NCBI GenBank assembly: GCA_035604455.1
Contig: DATNIM010000080.1
Coordinates: 1 to 38,493 of the forward strand
Length of the DNA stretch: 38,493 bases
Direction: 5' to 3'
From: AG25 sp035604455
GTDB lineage: Bacteria > Gemmatimonadota > Gemmatimonadetes > Gemmatimonadales > GWC2-71-9
The translations under genes and the position numbers were made by a program. Shown here piece by piece: positions 10,044-17,914 of this stretch. How positions within the stretch are numbered: the stretch's first letter is position 1; every line of letters starts with the position of its first letter. Under the pieces are notes generated by a model. The model did not search any database, was not told where the DNA came from, and saw nothing but the letters and a program-made list of their open reading frames with translations.

Positions 10044-10127
10044 GCCGAAGTGGTGGAATTGGTAGACGCGCTGCGTTCAGGGCGCAGTGGGCGTAAGCCC
10101 GTGTGGGTTCGAGTCCCACCTTCGGCA
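10044..10127 (+). tRNA. tRNA-Leu (anticodon CAG)
   Basis: The acceptor strands GCCGAAG (10044-10050) and CTTCGGC (10120-10126) pair perfectly, with discriminator A at 10127. The D arm has AATTGGTAGAC, the anticodon loop is TTCAGGG giving anticodon CAG, the long variable arm GGGC-GTAA-GCCC marks a class II tRNA, and the T arm has GGTTCGAGTCC. The 3' CCA is not encoded. It reads CUG codons, abundant in this high-GC genome. Confidence 0.97.
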
Positions 10128-10195
10128 TCCGTCGTCCCTGCCCTCCCAGCGTCACCCACGCGGCGATCTGCCCCCCCGAGAGCTCCGGTGACCAA

Positions 10196-11395
10196 GTGAC
10201 CGACGCCGCCGCAACCCAGGCGACCACGCCGGTGCGGGCGGAGACGCCCGGCGCGTGGCGCTACTCGCCGCAGCTCGCACTCGTGCTGTCTGGGGGCGGG
10301 GCTCGCGCCGCGTATCAAGTGGGCGTGCTCGCGGGACTCGCCGAACGGCTGCCGGGGCTTGCGTTCCCGATTCTCACCGGCGTGTCGGCGGGCGCCATCA
10401 ACGCCGCCTACCTCGCGGCCCAGCCCGCCGATTTCAAGACTCGCGTCGCGGGACTGCAGCACGAATGGTTCGGCCTGACCGGGGAGCGGATCTATCGGGT
10501 CCGCGGGGCGCACCTCACGGCGGACGCGATCCGGTCGGCGTGGTCTGCGGCGACGGGCCGCCCCCGCCCGCCCGTCAACATGCATGGCCTGCTCGACACC
10601 CAACCGCTCCGCGAGTTCCTGACTCGAGCGGTCGACATGGCGGGACTCGATCGCAGCATCAGCGCGGGACGGTTGCGGGCCCTCGCGCTCAGCGCCTCCT
10701 CCTACACCACAGGCGTGTCCGTGACGTTCGTGCACGGTACGGCCGACACACCCACGTGGACGCGAGCGCAGCGGGTCGGGATCCACGCGACGCTCTCGGT
10801 CGAGCACATCATGGCCTCGGCGGCGTTGCCGATCGTCTTTCCCGCCGTGCCGCTCGGGGACGACTTTTACGGCGATGGAAGCGTGAGTCAGATCGCGCCC
10901 CTCGCGCCGGCGATCCACTTGGGCGCGAAAGCGATCGTGGCGATCGGACCGACCAACGCGTCGCTCGCAGCCGCCGCAGTGCCAACCGGCACGTATCCGA
11001 GCGCGGCCGAGGTGCTCGGGCTCCTCTTTCGCGCCGTCTTCCTGGACGCGCTCGAGGCCGACGCCGAGCGCCTGCGGCGCGTGAATCGGACGGTGGCGGC
11101 GTTTCCGGCGGGCACGCACCCGGTGGACGGCCTCCGGCCGATCGCGCTCCTTTTGATCCGCCCGTCGCGCGAGCTCGCGAGCTTCGCGCAGGGCAACGAC
11201 ATGCTCCTGCCGCGATCCGTTCGGCTGGTGGTCCGGGCCATCGGTGGCGACCGAGCCGCCGCCGCGGACTTTCTCGGTCACCTGCTGTTCCACCCCAATC
11301 ACACCTCCCAGCTCGCGAACCTGGGCTACGAAGACGTCGCCGCCCGGTGGCCCGAAATCGAGACCTTCTTCGAGACGCTCGAACGAACCGGTTAG
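10196..11395 (+). CDS. Patatin-like phospholipase family protein
   Basis: This 399-residue protein has the patatin catalytic dyad. The oxyanion loop SGGGARAAYQVG is at about residues 32-43, the nucleophile elbow GVSAG is at 62-66 (Ser64), and FYGDGSVSQIAP carries Asp227. It probably hydrolyses acyl esters of lipids. No signal peptide is seen, so it is likely cytoplasmic or peripheral. GTG at 10196 is the best start: the frame continues upstream into the tRNA, which cannot be coding, and the homology begins soon after. It follows the tRNA by 68 bases and may share its transcript. It ends facing the sulfur operon's terminator. Confidence 0.88.
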   Translation: MTDAAATQATTPVRAETPGAWRYSPQLALVLSGGGARAAYQVGVLAGLAERLPGLAFPILTGVSAGAINAAYLAAQPADFKTRVAGLQHEWFGLTGERIYRVRGAHLTADAIRSAWSAATGRPRPPVNMHGLLDTQPLREFLTRAVDMAGLDRSISAGRLRALALSASSYTTGVSVTFVHGTADTPTWTRAQRVGIHATLSVEHIMASAALPIVFPAVPLGDDFYGDGSVSQIAPLAPAIHLGAKAIVAIGPTNASLAAAAVPTGTYPSAAEVLGLLFRAVFLDALEADAERLRRVNRTVAAFPAGTHPVDGLRPIALLLIRPSRELASFAQGNDMLLPRSVRLVVRAIGGDRAAAADFLGHLLFHPNHTSQLANLGYEDVAARWPEIETFFETLERTG

Positions 11396-11640
11396 GGCTG
11401 CTCATCAGGCTTCACGAGTCGTAACTCGAACCCGATGCCGTCCTGCCTGAGTTCGCCGTGCCCGAACCGGCTCCGCGCGACGAGCGCCTCGATGTCCGCC
11501 GCGGAGTAGGCGACGAAAGAGGAGGTGCGCCAGATCGCGCTCGCGATGGCTGACGGCGCTCCGGTCGCCACGGTGTCCCGCAAGCCACGCCGGCGTCGAC
11601 CGAGGTAGCGTGGTGCCCGCACAACAAACGCGCGCGGCAA
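11392..11640 (-). pseudogene. Possible C-terminal remnant of a methyltransferase-like protein
   Basis: An 82-codon leftward frame ends with FVAYSAADIEALVARSRFGH and GFELRLVKP, resembling the C-terminus of some class I SAM-dependent methyltransferases. No methyltransferase core is present. Its only ATG lies inside the terminator hairpin of the sulfur operon, so it is unlikely to be translated from there. I treat it as a decayed fragment or chance frame. Apart from this and the terminator, the 285-base gap holds nothing recognisable. Confidence 0.25.
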
Positions 11641-11655
11641 GCGGCCGCGCGCGTT
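11620..11655 (-). terminator. Rho-independent terminator of the sulfur operon
   Basis: Arms 11627-11638 and 11644-11655 form a perfect 12-base-pair GC-rich stem with a five-base loop. Reading leftward the stem is followed by TTGTTGT. It lies 25 bases past the stop of the CysO-MoeZ fusion gene. Confidence 0.8.
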
Positions 11656-11680
11656 CGGAATCCGGAGCCGTGGTGCTCGC

Positions 11681-13108
11681 TTAGTAGCGCGCCATCTCCG
11701 GGTCGACGTTCAGCGCCCACGCGTCGATGCCGCCCTGCAGCATCCGCACCTTGTTGAATCCCGCGGCTCTCAGAATCTCGACCGCCTTGGCGGCGCGCAG
11801 ACCGTGGTGGCAGTGCGTCACGATCTCGGCGTGATCGTCGAGCTCGCCCAAGCGCGCGGGCAACTCCCCGAGCGGCACGAGCACCGCCCCCGGAATGCTC
11901 GCGATCTCGAACTCGTGCGGTTCGCGCACATCGAGCAGGACGAGCGGCTTGCCCGAGTCGAGCTCCTCCTTGAGCTCCTCCGCCGTCATCTCGGAGCCCT
12001 CGGGCACGACCGCCGTGTCGATCCCGCAGAACGCTTCGTAATCGATCAGCGAGGTGATCGTGGGATGGGTGCCGCACACCGGGCAGTCGGGATCCTTCGC
12101 GAGCTTGAGCTCGCGGAACGTGAGCCGCAGCGCGTCGAACAGGACGAGCCGCCCGATGAGCGAGTCCCCCCGCCCGAGAATGAGCTTGATCGCCTCCATC
12201 GCTTGGATCGAGCCGATGATCCCCGGGAGCACGCCCAGCACCCCGCCCTCGGCGCAGGACGGGACGAGCCCCGGAGGCGGGGGCTCGGCGTAGAGGCAGC
12301 GGTAGCAGGGCCCTTCCTTCGCGTAGAACACCGAGGCCTGCCCCTCGAAGCGGAAGATCGAGCCGTAGACGTTCGGCTTCCCGAGGAGCACGCACGCGTC
12401 GTTGACGAGATACCGCGTCGCGAAGTTGTCCGTGCCGTCCGCGATGATGTCGAACTCACGGAAGATGTCGAGCGCGTTCTCGGACGTAAGCCGGGTCTCG
12501 AACGTCTCGACGTTGACGTTCGGATTCAGGTCTTCGATGCGCCGGCGCGCCGACTCGAGCTTCGACACGCCGACCGTCGACGTGCCGTGGATGATCTGGC
12601 GCTGCAGGTTCGTCGTGTCGACGACGTCGAAGTCCACGAGCCCGAGCGTGCCGACGCCCGCCGCCGCGAGGTATAGCGCCGCGGGGGAGCCCAGGCCGCC
12701 CGCTCCGATGAGGAGGACCCGTGCCGCCTTGAGCTTCCGCTGGCCCTCGAGCCCCACGTCGGGCAGGATGAGGTGCCGGGAATAGCGGAGGATTTCCTCG
12801 TGCGACAGTTTGGGCAGCGCCTCCGTGGTCGCCGTCCCGCCTGCGATGCTGGGAATGATCGACACCGTGTCCCTGGCTGTGATCGGGGTGTCCTGCTGCT
12901 TGAGCTGACGGATGTCCCGATCGTTCACGTATACGTTGACGAAGCTCCGCAACCGGCCGTCATCGGCGAACAGGTGCCGGCGCAGCTCGGCATGCTCCCG
13001 CGTCAGCTGCTGCAACAGCTCCCCCACGTTCGCGGCCTCCACCTGCAACCGATCCCGGTTGCCGACGAACGGCCTCAGCGGTGTGGGGATTAAGACCGTG
13101 ACTGCCAT
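11681..13108 (-). CDS. CysO-MoeZ-rhodanese fusion: sulfur carrier, E1-like adenylyltransferase and sulfurtransferase in one chain
   Basis: This 475-residue protein has three modules. Residues 1-91 are a ubiquitin-like sulfur carrier of the mycobacterial CysO type: IPTPLRPFVG, FVNVYVNDRDIR and a closing IIPSIAGG with Gly90-Gly91. Residues of about 103-350 are a ThiF/MoeB/MoeZ adenylyltransferase with GAGGLG (135-140), NLQRQ, GTDNFATRYL, SCAEGGVLG (Cys285), and zinc pairs C268/C271 and C342/C345. Residues of about 370-475 are a rhodanese with active loop CHHGLRA (Cys433). In mycobacteria MoeZ activates and thiolates CysO, whose thiocarboxylate feeds CysM. Here the carrier's Gly-Gly is not C-terminal, so it must be cut free, act fused, or serve a separate carrier. 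It overlaps the JAMM protease gene by 19 bases and ends the operon. Confidence 0.93.
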   Translation of the reverse strand: MAVTVLIPTPLRPFVGNRDRLQVEAANVGELLQQLTREHAELRRHLFADDGRLRSFVNVYVNDRDIRQLKQQDTPITARDTVSIIPSIAGGTATTEALPKLSHEEILRYSRHLILPDVGLEGQRKLKAARVLLIGAGGLGSPAALYLAAAGVGTLGLVDFDVVDTTNLQRQIIHGTSTVGVSKLESARRRIEDLNPNVNVETFETRLTSENALDIFREFDIIADGTDNFATRYLVNDACVLLGKPNVYGSIFRFEGQASVFYAKEGPCYRCLYAEPPPPGLVPSCAEGGVLGVLPGIIGSIQAMEAIKLILGRGDSLIGRLVLFDALRLTFRELKLAKDPDCPVCGTHPTITSLIDYEAFCGIDTAVVPEGSEMTAEELKEELDSGKPLVLLDVREPHEFEIASIPGAVLVPLGELPARLGELDDHAEIVTHCHHGLRAAKAVEILRAAGFNKVRMLQGGIDAWALNVDPEMARY

Positions 13109-13542
13109 GCGACCTCACGCTCCTCAACAATGATCGGTTCCTCGGCGAACGCGGAGCGGTCGTCGGCGAGGCGCCAGCTCCGCAAATCCCCGGCGCGACC
13201 GTGCGCGACGCCCACTATCACATAGCTCAGCCGGGGCCACGCATGTTCCCGGTCGAAGCTCGAGGGCTCGGCCGGGTGGTCGGGGTGCGAGTGGTAAACG
13301 CCGAGTACGTCCAACCGTGCGCGATCAAGCTCGAGTTGTGCCAGGCGAAAGGCGTCGGGGTCGATGAGGTAGCGGTTGCGGAGCGAGTCCTGCCGCTCGT
13401 TCGCGAGCGGCACGAGCCGCACCACGATGCCGCGATCACCGTCGACCCGCCCGCCCATCAACCCGCACGTTTCGTTCGGATAATCGGCCTCGCCCTGGCG
13501 CCGGATCGTCGCGGCCTGCTCGGCCCCGAGTACGAGGGTCAC
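13090..13542 (-). CDS. mec: JAMM/MPN zinc metallopeptidase, Mec-like
   Basis: This 150-residue single-domain JAMM protease has Glu24 in NETCGLMGG and the full HxH-x7-S-x2-D signature in HSHPDHPAEPSSFD (H84, H86, S94, D97). In Mycobacterium tuberculosis Mec releases cysteine from the CysO-cysteine adduct by cutting after the carrier's Gly-Gly; the relative QbsD trims the tail of its sulfur carrier. Here it lies between cysM (GTGA overlap) and the CysO-MoeZ fusion gene (19-base overlap). Its likely substrates are CysO-Cys and perhaps the internal Gly91-Thr92 bond of the fusion. The second role is inference. The GTG start has no Shine-Dalgarno of its own and depends on coupling. Confidence 0.9.
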   Translation of the reverse strand: MTLVLGAEQAATIRRQGEADYPNETCGLMGGRVDGDRGIVVRLVPLANERQDSLRNRYLIDPDAFRLAQLELDRARLDVLGVYHSHPDHPAEPSSFDREHAWPRLSYVIVGVAHGRAGDLRSWRLADDRSAFAEEPIIVEEREVAWQSRS

Positions 13543-14471
13543 GAGCGTCGCCCCGCGAAGCGTTCATGCTCGGACAGGTAGCGGGCGCCTGAGTCCGGGG
13601 CGATGACGACCACGACCCCAGGGTTCCGGAGCCCTGCGCTGACCCGCTCCGCGGCCACGACGGCCGCCCCAGCCGACCAGCCCACGAGGAGCCCGGCTTG
13701 GCGCGCGAGCCGGCGCACGGCGTCCTCCGCTTCCTCGGTCGAGACCCGCTCGGTGCGGTTGGGCAGCGTGGGATCGTAGATCCCGGGCACGATCGCCGTG
13801 GCCAGGTCCTTGAGCCCTTCAAGCCCGTGGAACGGGCCGTCAGGCTGCACGGCGACGAGCTCGACTGCTGGCGCGAGTTGGCGGAGCCTTCTGCCCGTGC
13901 CGATGAGTGTGCCGGTCGTGCCGAGACCCGCGACCAGGTGCGTGATGGTCCCGCCCGTCTGCCGCCAGATCTCCTCGGCCGTGGTCACCGTGTGCGCCTT
14001 CAGGTTGGCCGGATGGTTGTACTGATCCGCGTACCAGTAGCGCTCCGGGTGCTCCGCGGCGAGTGCGCGCGCCCGTTTGATCGCTCCGTCGGTGCCCTCG
14101 AGCGGGTCGGTGAGGATCACTTCTGCGCCGTAGAGGCCGAGAAGCATCTGTCGTTCCGCGCTCGCGTTTTCGGGCAGACAGACCGTGACGCCGATCCCCG
14201 CCGCGGCGCCGAGCATCGCGTAGGCGATCCCCGTGTTCCCGCTCGTGGCATCGAGCACGCGTTTGGCCGGCAGCTCGCCCCGGGCGATCCCGTCTCGCAG
14301 AATGAAGAGGGCCGCGCGATCCTTCACGCTGCCGCCCGGATTGAACCACTCGGCTTTGAGCCGGAGCGTAGCCCCGAGCGGGATCAGCGGCGTGTTGCCG
14401 ACGAGCCCCCACAGAGCGGGTTCGACGAACCCGGTCGCGCGGACGGGCTGGGCGGGCGCTGCCAAGGTCAC
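13539..14471 (-). CDS. cysM: PLP-dependent cysteine synthase, CysM-like
   Basis: This 310-residue fold-type II PLP enzyme has Lys50 in FNPGGSVKDRAA as Schiff-base lysine, TSGNTGIAYAM as the substrate loop and GLGTTGTLIGTGR as the PLP phosphate loop. Its neighbours point to the CysM1 type, which uses O-phosphoserine and thiocarboxylated CysO instead of free sulfide, and the extended C-terminus (SGARYLSEHERFAGRRS) resembles the active-site-closing tail of that enzyme. GTG at 14471 overlaps the sulfurtransferase stop as GTGA and gives a normal N-terminus; the longer frame adds 37 residues lacking homology. Substrate choice is inferred from context, not from a diagnostic residue. Confidence 0.9.
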   Translation of the reverse strand: MTLAAPAQPVRATGFVEPALWGLVGNTPLIPLGATLRLKAEWFNPGGSVKDRAALFILRDGIARGELPAKRVLDATSGNTGIAYAMLGAAAGIGVTVCLPENASAERQMLLGLYGAEVILTDPLEGTDGAIKRARALAAEHPERYWYADQYNHPANLKAHTVTTAEEIWRQTGGTITHLVAGLGTTGTLIGTGRRLRQLAPAVELVAVQPDGPFHGLEGLKDLATAIVPGIYDPTLPNRTERVSTEEAEDAVRRLARQAGLLVGWSAGAAVVAAERVSAGLRNPGVVVVIAPDSGARYLSEHERFAGRRS

Positions 14472-15322
14472 CGCGTCGTGCCCTTCACGATTGGGGCCCC
14501 GACCAGGTTCCCCCACTCGGTCCACGACCCATCGTAGTTCTTCACCGACTTGACCCCGAGCAGATACTTGAGCGCAAACCACGTGTGACTCGACCGCTCA
14601 CCGATGCGGCAGTAGGCGATCACAGACCCGTCCTTCTTCAGGACGCCGGCCTGTTTGTAGAGCTGCTCGAGCTCACCCCGCGGCTTGAAGGTCCCATCGG
14701 GGGCGACGGCCTGGGCCCACGGCACGTTGTGCGCGCCGGGGATATGTCCGGGCCGCTGTGCCGTTTCGGTCATGCCCGGAGGCGCGATGATGTCGCCCGC
14801 GTATTCGGCGGGGGAGCGGACGTCCACGAGCGATACCCGCTTCGCCTTGAGCGCCCGCTCGACGTCGGGGCGCTTGGCGCGGAGCGCCGCGTTCGTGCGC
14901 TTGGGCGTGGGGTACTTGGTGACCTTCACGTCCGGACGCGCCGTCACGAGGGGCCGCGATTCGGCCACCCACTTGGCGCGGCCGCCGTTCATCAGCTTCG
15001 CGTGCTTGTGCCCGTAGAGCTGGAGGAGCCAGAACGCGAACGCCGCGAACCAGTTGTTGTTGTCGCCGTACAACACGACGGTCGTGGCCGGTGTGACCCC
15101 CGCCTCGCTCAGGAGTTGCGCGAACGCCTTGGCGTCGGGGATATCGCGGCGCACGCGGTCGTTGAGCTGGGATTGCCAGTTCCACCCCACCGCGCCGGCG
15201 ATATGACCCGAGTCGTACGCGGTGGTATCGACGTCCACCTCGATCAAGCGCACGGTCGGATCCGCGTCATGCGCCGCCACCCACTCGGTCGACACCAGCA
15301 CTTCAGGATGCGCGTAGTCCAC
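14468..15322 (-). CDS. Thiosulfate sulfurtransferase, two rhodanese domains (CysA2/SseA-like)
   Basis: This protein of about 284 residues has a tandem rhodanese layout. The N-terminal domain is inactive: LYGDNNNWFAAFAFW has no Cys at the loop. The C-terminal domain carries the active loop AYCRIGERSSHTWF (Cys238). The sequence is strikingly like mycobacterial CysA2. It should pass a sulfane sulfur from thiosulfate, probably to the rhodanese or carrier encoded two genes downstream. Two in-frame GTG codons compete. The one at 15331 touches the GGAGG at 15332-15336 directly, while the one at 15322 sits nine bases after it, so I choose 15322. It is the first structural gene after the Rrf2 regulator. 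Confidence 0.92.
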   Translation of the reverse strand: MDYAHPEVLVSTEWVAAHDADPTVRLIEVDVDTTAYDSGHIAGAVGWNWQSQLNDRVRRDIPDAKAFAQLLSEAGVTPATTVVLYGDNNNWFAAFAFWLLQLYGHKHAKLMNGGRAKWVAESRPLVTARPDVKVTKYPTPKRTNAALRAKRPDVERALKAKRVSLVDVRSPAEYAGDIIAPPGMTETAQRPGHIPGAHNVPWAQAVAPDGTFKPRGELEQLYKQAGVLKKDGSVIAYCRIGERSSHTWFALKYLLGVKSVKNYDGSWTEWGNLVGAPIVKGTTR

Positions 15323-15345
15323 TGTAGTCACCCTCCAAACGAACT

Positions 15346-15370
15346 AAACCCGACGGGACCCGCCGGGTTT
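15346..15370 (-). terminator. Hairpin between regulator and sulfurtransferase genes: weak terminator or attenuator
   Basis: AAACCCG and CGGGTTT pair as a seven-base stem, with further GC complementarity inside the loop. Leftward it is followed by AGTTCGTTT, a weak U-rich stretch. It lies in the 79-base gap between the rrf2 stop and the sulfurtransferase start. It could attenuate read-through or process the mRNA. Confidence 0.4.
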
Positions 15371-15401
15371 TAGGTGAAAAGGCAACAACCGGCCGACGAG
15401 A

Positions 15402-15854
15402 CTAGTTCCCAGCCATCACGCCGGCGATCTGGTACACCGCCGGCTCATCGTGCAGCAGGTCGGCGAGCGAGATGCTCGAGAGAAGCTCGTTGATGCGCTG
15501 CTCCAGCATCCGCCACACCGGCCTGATCGTACACGACGCCTCGGGGCTACATCGCTGCCGGTCGACGGGGTGGAGATCGCAGTTCACTTCGAAGGTCACG
15601 TGTTCGGAGGCGTCCATCACGTCTTTCACGGTGATCGCGTGCGGGGCGCGGGCCAAGTGGTAGCCCCCCTTGGCCCCGCGCACCGAGTCCACGAGCCCGG
15701 CACGACGCAGCCGCAACAGGATCTGCTCCACGTAGTCGGGCGGAAGCCGCTCGTGGTCGGCGAGCTCGCGGGCGGCGACCGGGCCTTCCCCGGCCCGCCG
15801 CGCCAACCCCACGGAGACAATCAGTCCGTACTCGCCCCACGTTGTAATCCGCAT
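15402..15854 (-). CDS. Rrf2-family transcriptional regulator, probable Fe-S sensor
   Basis: This 150-residue winged-helix protein begins MRITTWGEYGLIVSVGLA. The recognition helix region VEQILLRLRRAGLV and the wing RGAKGGYHLAR are classic for Rrf2 (IscR, NsrR, CymR). Cys92, Cys102 and Cys108 could hold an Fe-S cluster, as in IscR and NsrR. Family members include CymR, the cysteine-metabolism repressor of Bacillus. Placed directly before the sulfurtransferase-cysM-mec-fusion genes on the same strand, it probably controls them in response to sulfur, Fe-S or redox state; that is inference. The start is the ATG at 15854, preceded by an AT-rich CATATT that could be a -10 box. Confidence 0.92.
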   Translation of the reverse strand: MRITTWGEYGLIVSVGLARRAGEGPVAARELADHERLPPDYVEQILLRLRRAGLVDSVRGAKGGYHLARAPHAITVKDVMDASEHVTFEVNCDLHPVDRQRCSPEASCTIRPVWRMLEQRINELLSSISLADLLHDEPAVYQIAGVMAGN

Positions 15855-15913
15855 GGCCTTGAATATGCGACGCGGTCTATCGGGATTCAATGGCCGCTGT
15901 AACGGCCGCGCGG

Positions 15914-16336
15914 CTAGGGCTGCGGAGCGCTCCCGAGGAGCAACGCCACCACGAGACCCGCCACGTTCAGGCGCACGAACCACGCCCAGAATTCCGCGTT
16001 CAGGAGCGTCCGCGCCTTGTCGAACCAGACGCTCGTGCCCACGCACATGAAGGCGATCGTCGACAGCCAGAGGATGGATCCGAACTCCATCCCGCCGAGC
16101 GGTCCCGCGACCCAGAGCGCCGGTCGGAAGTGATCGAAGAGCCCTGCGAAGACCACGCCGAAGACGAGCGCGAGCGCGAGCGAGGCGCCGATCTTGGGCC
16201 CCATGGGAATCTTCTGCCCGTCTGGGGGCATGGTGGCATAGGACTCCATGCCCTTCGTGAAGACCTTGCTCCACAGAACGAAGTCGACCATCCACGCCAC
16301 TACACCCGTGATGAGTCCCACGACGATCCAACGCAT
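15914..16336 (-). CDS. Four-helix integral membrane protein of unknown function
   Basis: This 140-residue hydrophobic protein has four likely membrane segments: about residues 2-24, 50-70, 76-100 and 115-135. It opens with RWIVVGLITGVVAWMVDFVL and contains GMESYATMPPDGQKIPMG in the first loop. I do not recognise a named family. The ATG at 16336 has AGGAG five bases upstream, which fixes the start. It reads in the same direction as the Rrf2 gene, 59 bases further on, but shows no sulfur-related feature. Confidence 0.7.
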   Translation of the reverse strand: MRWIVVGLITGVVAWMVDFVLWSKVFTKGMESYATMPPDGQKIPMGPKIGASLALALVFGVVFAGLFDHFRPALWVAGPLGGMEFGSILWLSTIAFMCVGTSVWFDKARTLLNAEFWAWFVRLNVAGLVVALLLGSAPQP

Positions 16337-16492
16337 ACGCGCTCCTCTGCAGGCGAGGGTGCACTGCGGCCACGGGCCGGGGCGCCTCGCGCCGCCGGGC
16401 TCCGGGAACTCCTACCTCGGGTCATTGCGCGTACATCGAGCAGCCGATCCCCGCCCAATTCTATGGGCCCGTTCGGCGGAAGGCGAGGGAGC

Positions 16493-17026
16493 TCAGGTCG
16501 TGGGCGCCACCCGGAGCGCGTTGTTGAAGCGGTTGAAGTACTCGGTCATCCCGATCACCATCGTGAGCTCAACGATCTGTCCGGGATCCCAGGCCTGGGC
16601 GAGCCGCTCGTACAGGGCGTCCGACACGTCGTGCCCGCTGCCGTGCAGCACGTCGGCGTACTCGACCGCCGCGCGCCATCCCGGCTCGAGCGCGTCGGGC
16701 ACGCCGCGATCCTGCACCGCGTCGAGGAGCGTGTCGCTCGCGCCCTGGCGGCGGGCGAGCACCGTGTGGGAGGCGAGACAGTAGCGGCAGGCGTTCAGGT
16801 GCGAGACCCGGACCCAGAGCAACTCTTTCAGGAGGACGGGGACCGTCCCCTCCCCCATCACGGTGCGGAAATGCGCGATCATGGTCTGCAGGTGCTTGGG
16901 CCGAACGGCCGCGGTCCGAAACATGTTCGGGATGTTGCCGCGCTCGGCGAGGTAGGTCGCGAAGATCGGCCGCACTTCGGGCGCGGCCTCTTCGGGTGAG
17001 AGCGGTTTCAGCCGGGGCGTCGTCAT
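16493..17026 (-). CDS. AhpD-like carboxymuconolactone decarboxylase family protein
   Basis: This 177-residue all-helical protein has NACRYCLASHT with Cys80, Cys83 and His87, the C-x2-C-x3-H redox site of AhpD-like peroxidase or disulfide reductase proteins. TEYFNRFNNAL near the C-terminus is typical of the uncharacterised CMD branch. It may reduce peroxides or serve as a thiol-disulfide exchanger; the partner is unknown. It is the last gene of the long leftward array, which also encodes thioredoxin reductase and a peroxiredoxin. Its ATG overlaps the preceding TGA as ATGA; longer frames upstream are shadows. Confidence 0.9.
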   Translation of the reverse strand: MTTPRLKPLSPEEAAPEVRPIFATYLAERGNIPNMFRTAAVRPKHLQTMIAHFRTVMGEGTVPVLLKELLWVRVSHLNACRYCLASHTVLARRQGASDTLLDAVQDRGVPDALEPGWRAAVEYADVLHGSGHDVSDALYERLAQAWDPGQIVELTMVIGMTEYFNRFNNALRVAPTT

Positions 17027-17901
17027 ACCGTCTCCTTCTCCTTCGAGCGCCGCAGCCAGCCGATCTTCAGGAGCTGAGTCGCTGCGCGGTAACCGATCCG
17101 CTGGATCAGGGCCACTGCCCCGAGCACGGTGAGCAACACGGCCGTATACACCCGCCACCACAAGAGCATCGCCACCTGCCGGGACCCGAAGTCGCCCGCG
17201 AACCCCGAGAGGAACACCACCTCGATGCCCCCGCCGCCCGACGGCAGGGGCACGACCAATGGGGCCTGCACCAGCGTAAGCGCGCCGAAAAACATCTGCA
17301 GAAAGGGCGGCGACGGGGTCCCGAACGCGAGCGCGGGGAGGATCAGCGCCCGCGCGGCGAAACTCACCGCCGTGAGCACCGCGCCCGCCCCGAGCACCCA
17401 CTTCGGCGCCCGGCGCACGTGCGCCCAGGCCACACGCCACTGACGGCGCACGCGGTGCCGAATCGCGCCGGAGCGCGCCATGCGCTGAAGGAAATAGATA
17501 CTCCCGAGGATGAGCAACGCCACGACCTCGATGGCGAGGAGCTCGCCCGCGTGATGGCGGTGGAGCCAGTGGCGAGCCTCGGTCGGCCAGTCGGGCACGT
17601 AGTATGCGACCATCGCCGCCCCCATGAGCATGAACACGGGCCACTCGGCCGCGACCTCGACACCGATGCCCACGAGACTCGTGACGGGCCGGACGCGCGC
17701 TTCGGTGAGCCCGACGAAGCGCGCCGGCTCGCCGCCCAGGCGGTTGGGCGTGAGCGTCGAGGCGGCCTCGCCGTAGAGGTTCAGGCGCACGGCGTCCACG
17801 AACCCGAGCGTGCCGCCCGCGGTCCACACGGCGAGCTGGATCCGCCACGCGCGGACCACGCAGTCGAGCACGACGAGCCCGAGCGCGAGGAGGTGATTCA
17901 T
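17023..17901 (-). CDS. YbhN/UPF0104-type membrane protein (LPG synthase TM-domain family)
   Basis: This 292-residue membrane protein has about seven helices. RAWRIQLAVW near residue 17, TPNRLGGEPARFV near residue 52 and VPLPSGGGGIEVVFL near residue 218 are hallmark motifs of the UPF0104/YbhN family, related to the flippase domain of lysyl-phosphatidylglycerol synthase. The usual first helix before RAWR is short here, so the protein may lack some N-terminal residues or the start may be internal to a longer ancestor. Members are suspected lipid flippases; the cargo is not known. It is coupled to the AhpD-like gene. Confidence 0.86.
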   Translation of the reverse strand: MNHLLALGLVVLDCVVRAWRIQLAVWTAGGTLGFVDAVRLNLYGEAASTLTPNRLGGEPARFVGLTEARVRPVTSLVGIGVEVAAEWPVFMLMGAAMVAYYVPDWPTEARHWLHRHHAGELLAIEVVALLILGSIYFLQRMARSGAIRHRVRRQWRVAWAHVRRAPKWVLGAGAVLTAVSFAARALILPALAFGTPSPPFLQMFFGALTLVQAPLVVPLPSGGGGIEVVFLSGFAGDFGSRQVAMLLWWRVYTAVLLTVLGAVALIQRIGYRAATQLLKIGWLRRSKEKETV

Positions 17902-17914
17902 CGGATGGGGAGCG

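Noticed and set aside
9950..11302. Long leftward frame continuing upstream of smpB through the patatin gene and tRNA.
   Set aside because: Only the last 151 residues are SmpB; the rest is antisense to patatin and crosses a tRNA and a promoter.
15402..16373. 323-codon frame that would extend the Rrf2 protein N-terminally.
   Set aside because: Rrf2 proteins begin at MRITTWGEYG; the extension overlaps the membrane-protein gene in another frame.
16493..17848. 451-codon frame suggesting an AhpD fusion with a long N-terminal extension.
   Set aside because: The extension is Arg/Ala-rich shadow sequence of the YbhN-type gene; the ATG at 17026 with ATGA overlap is the real start.
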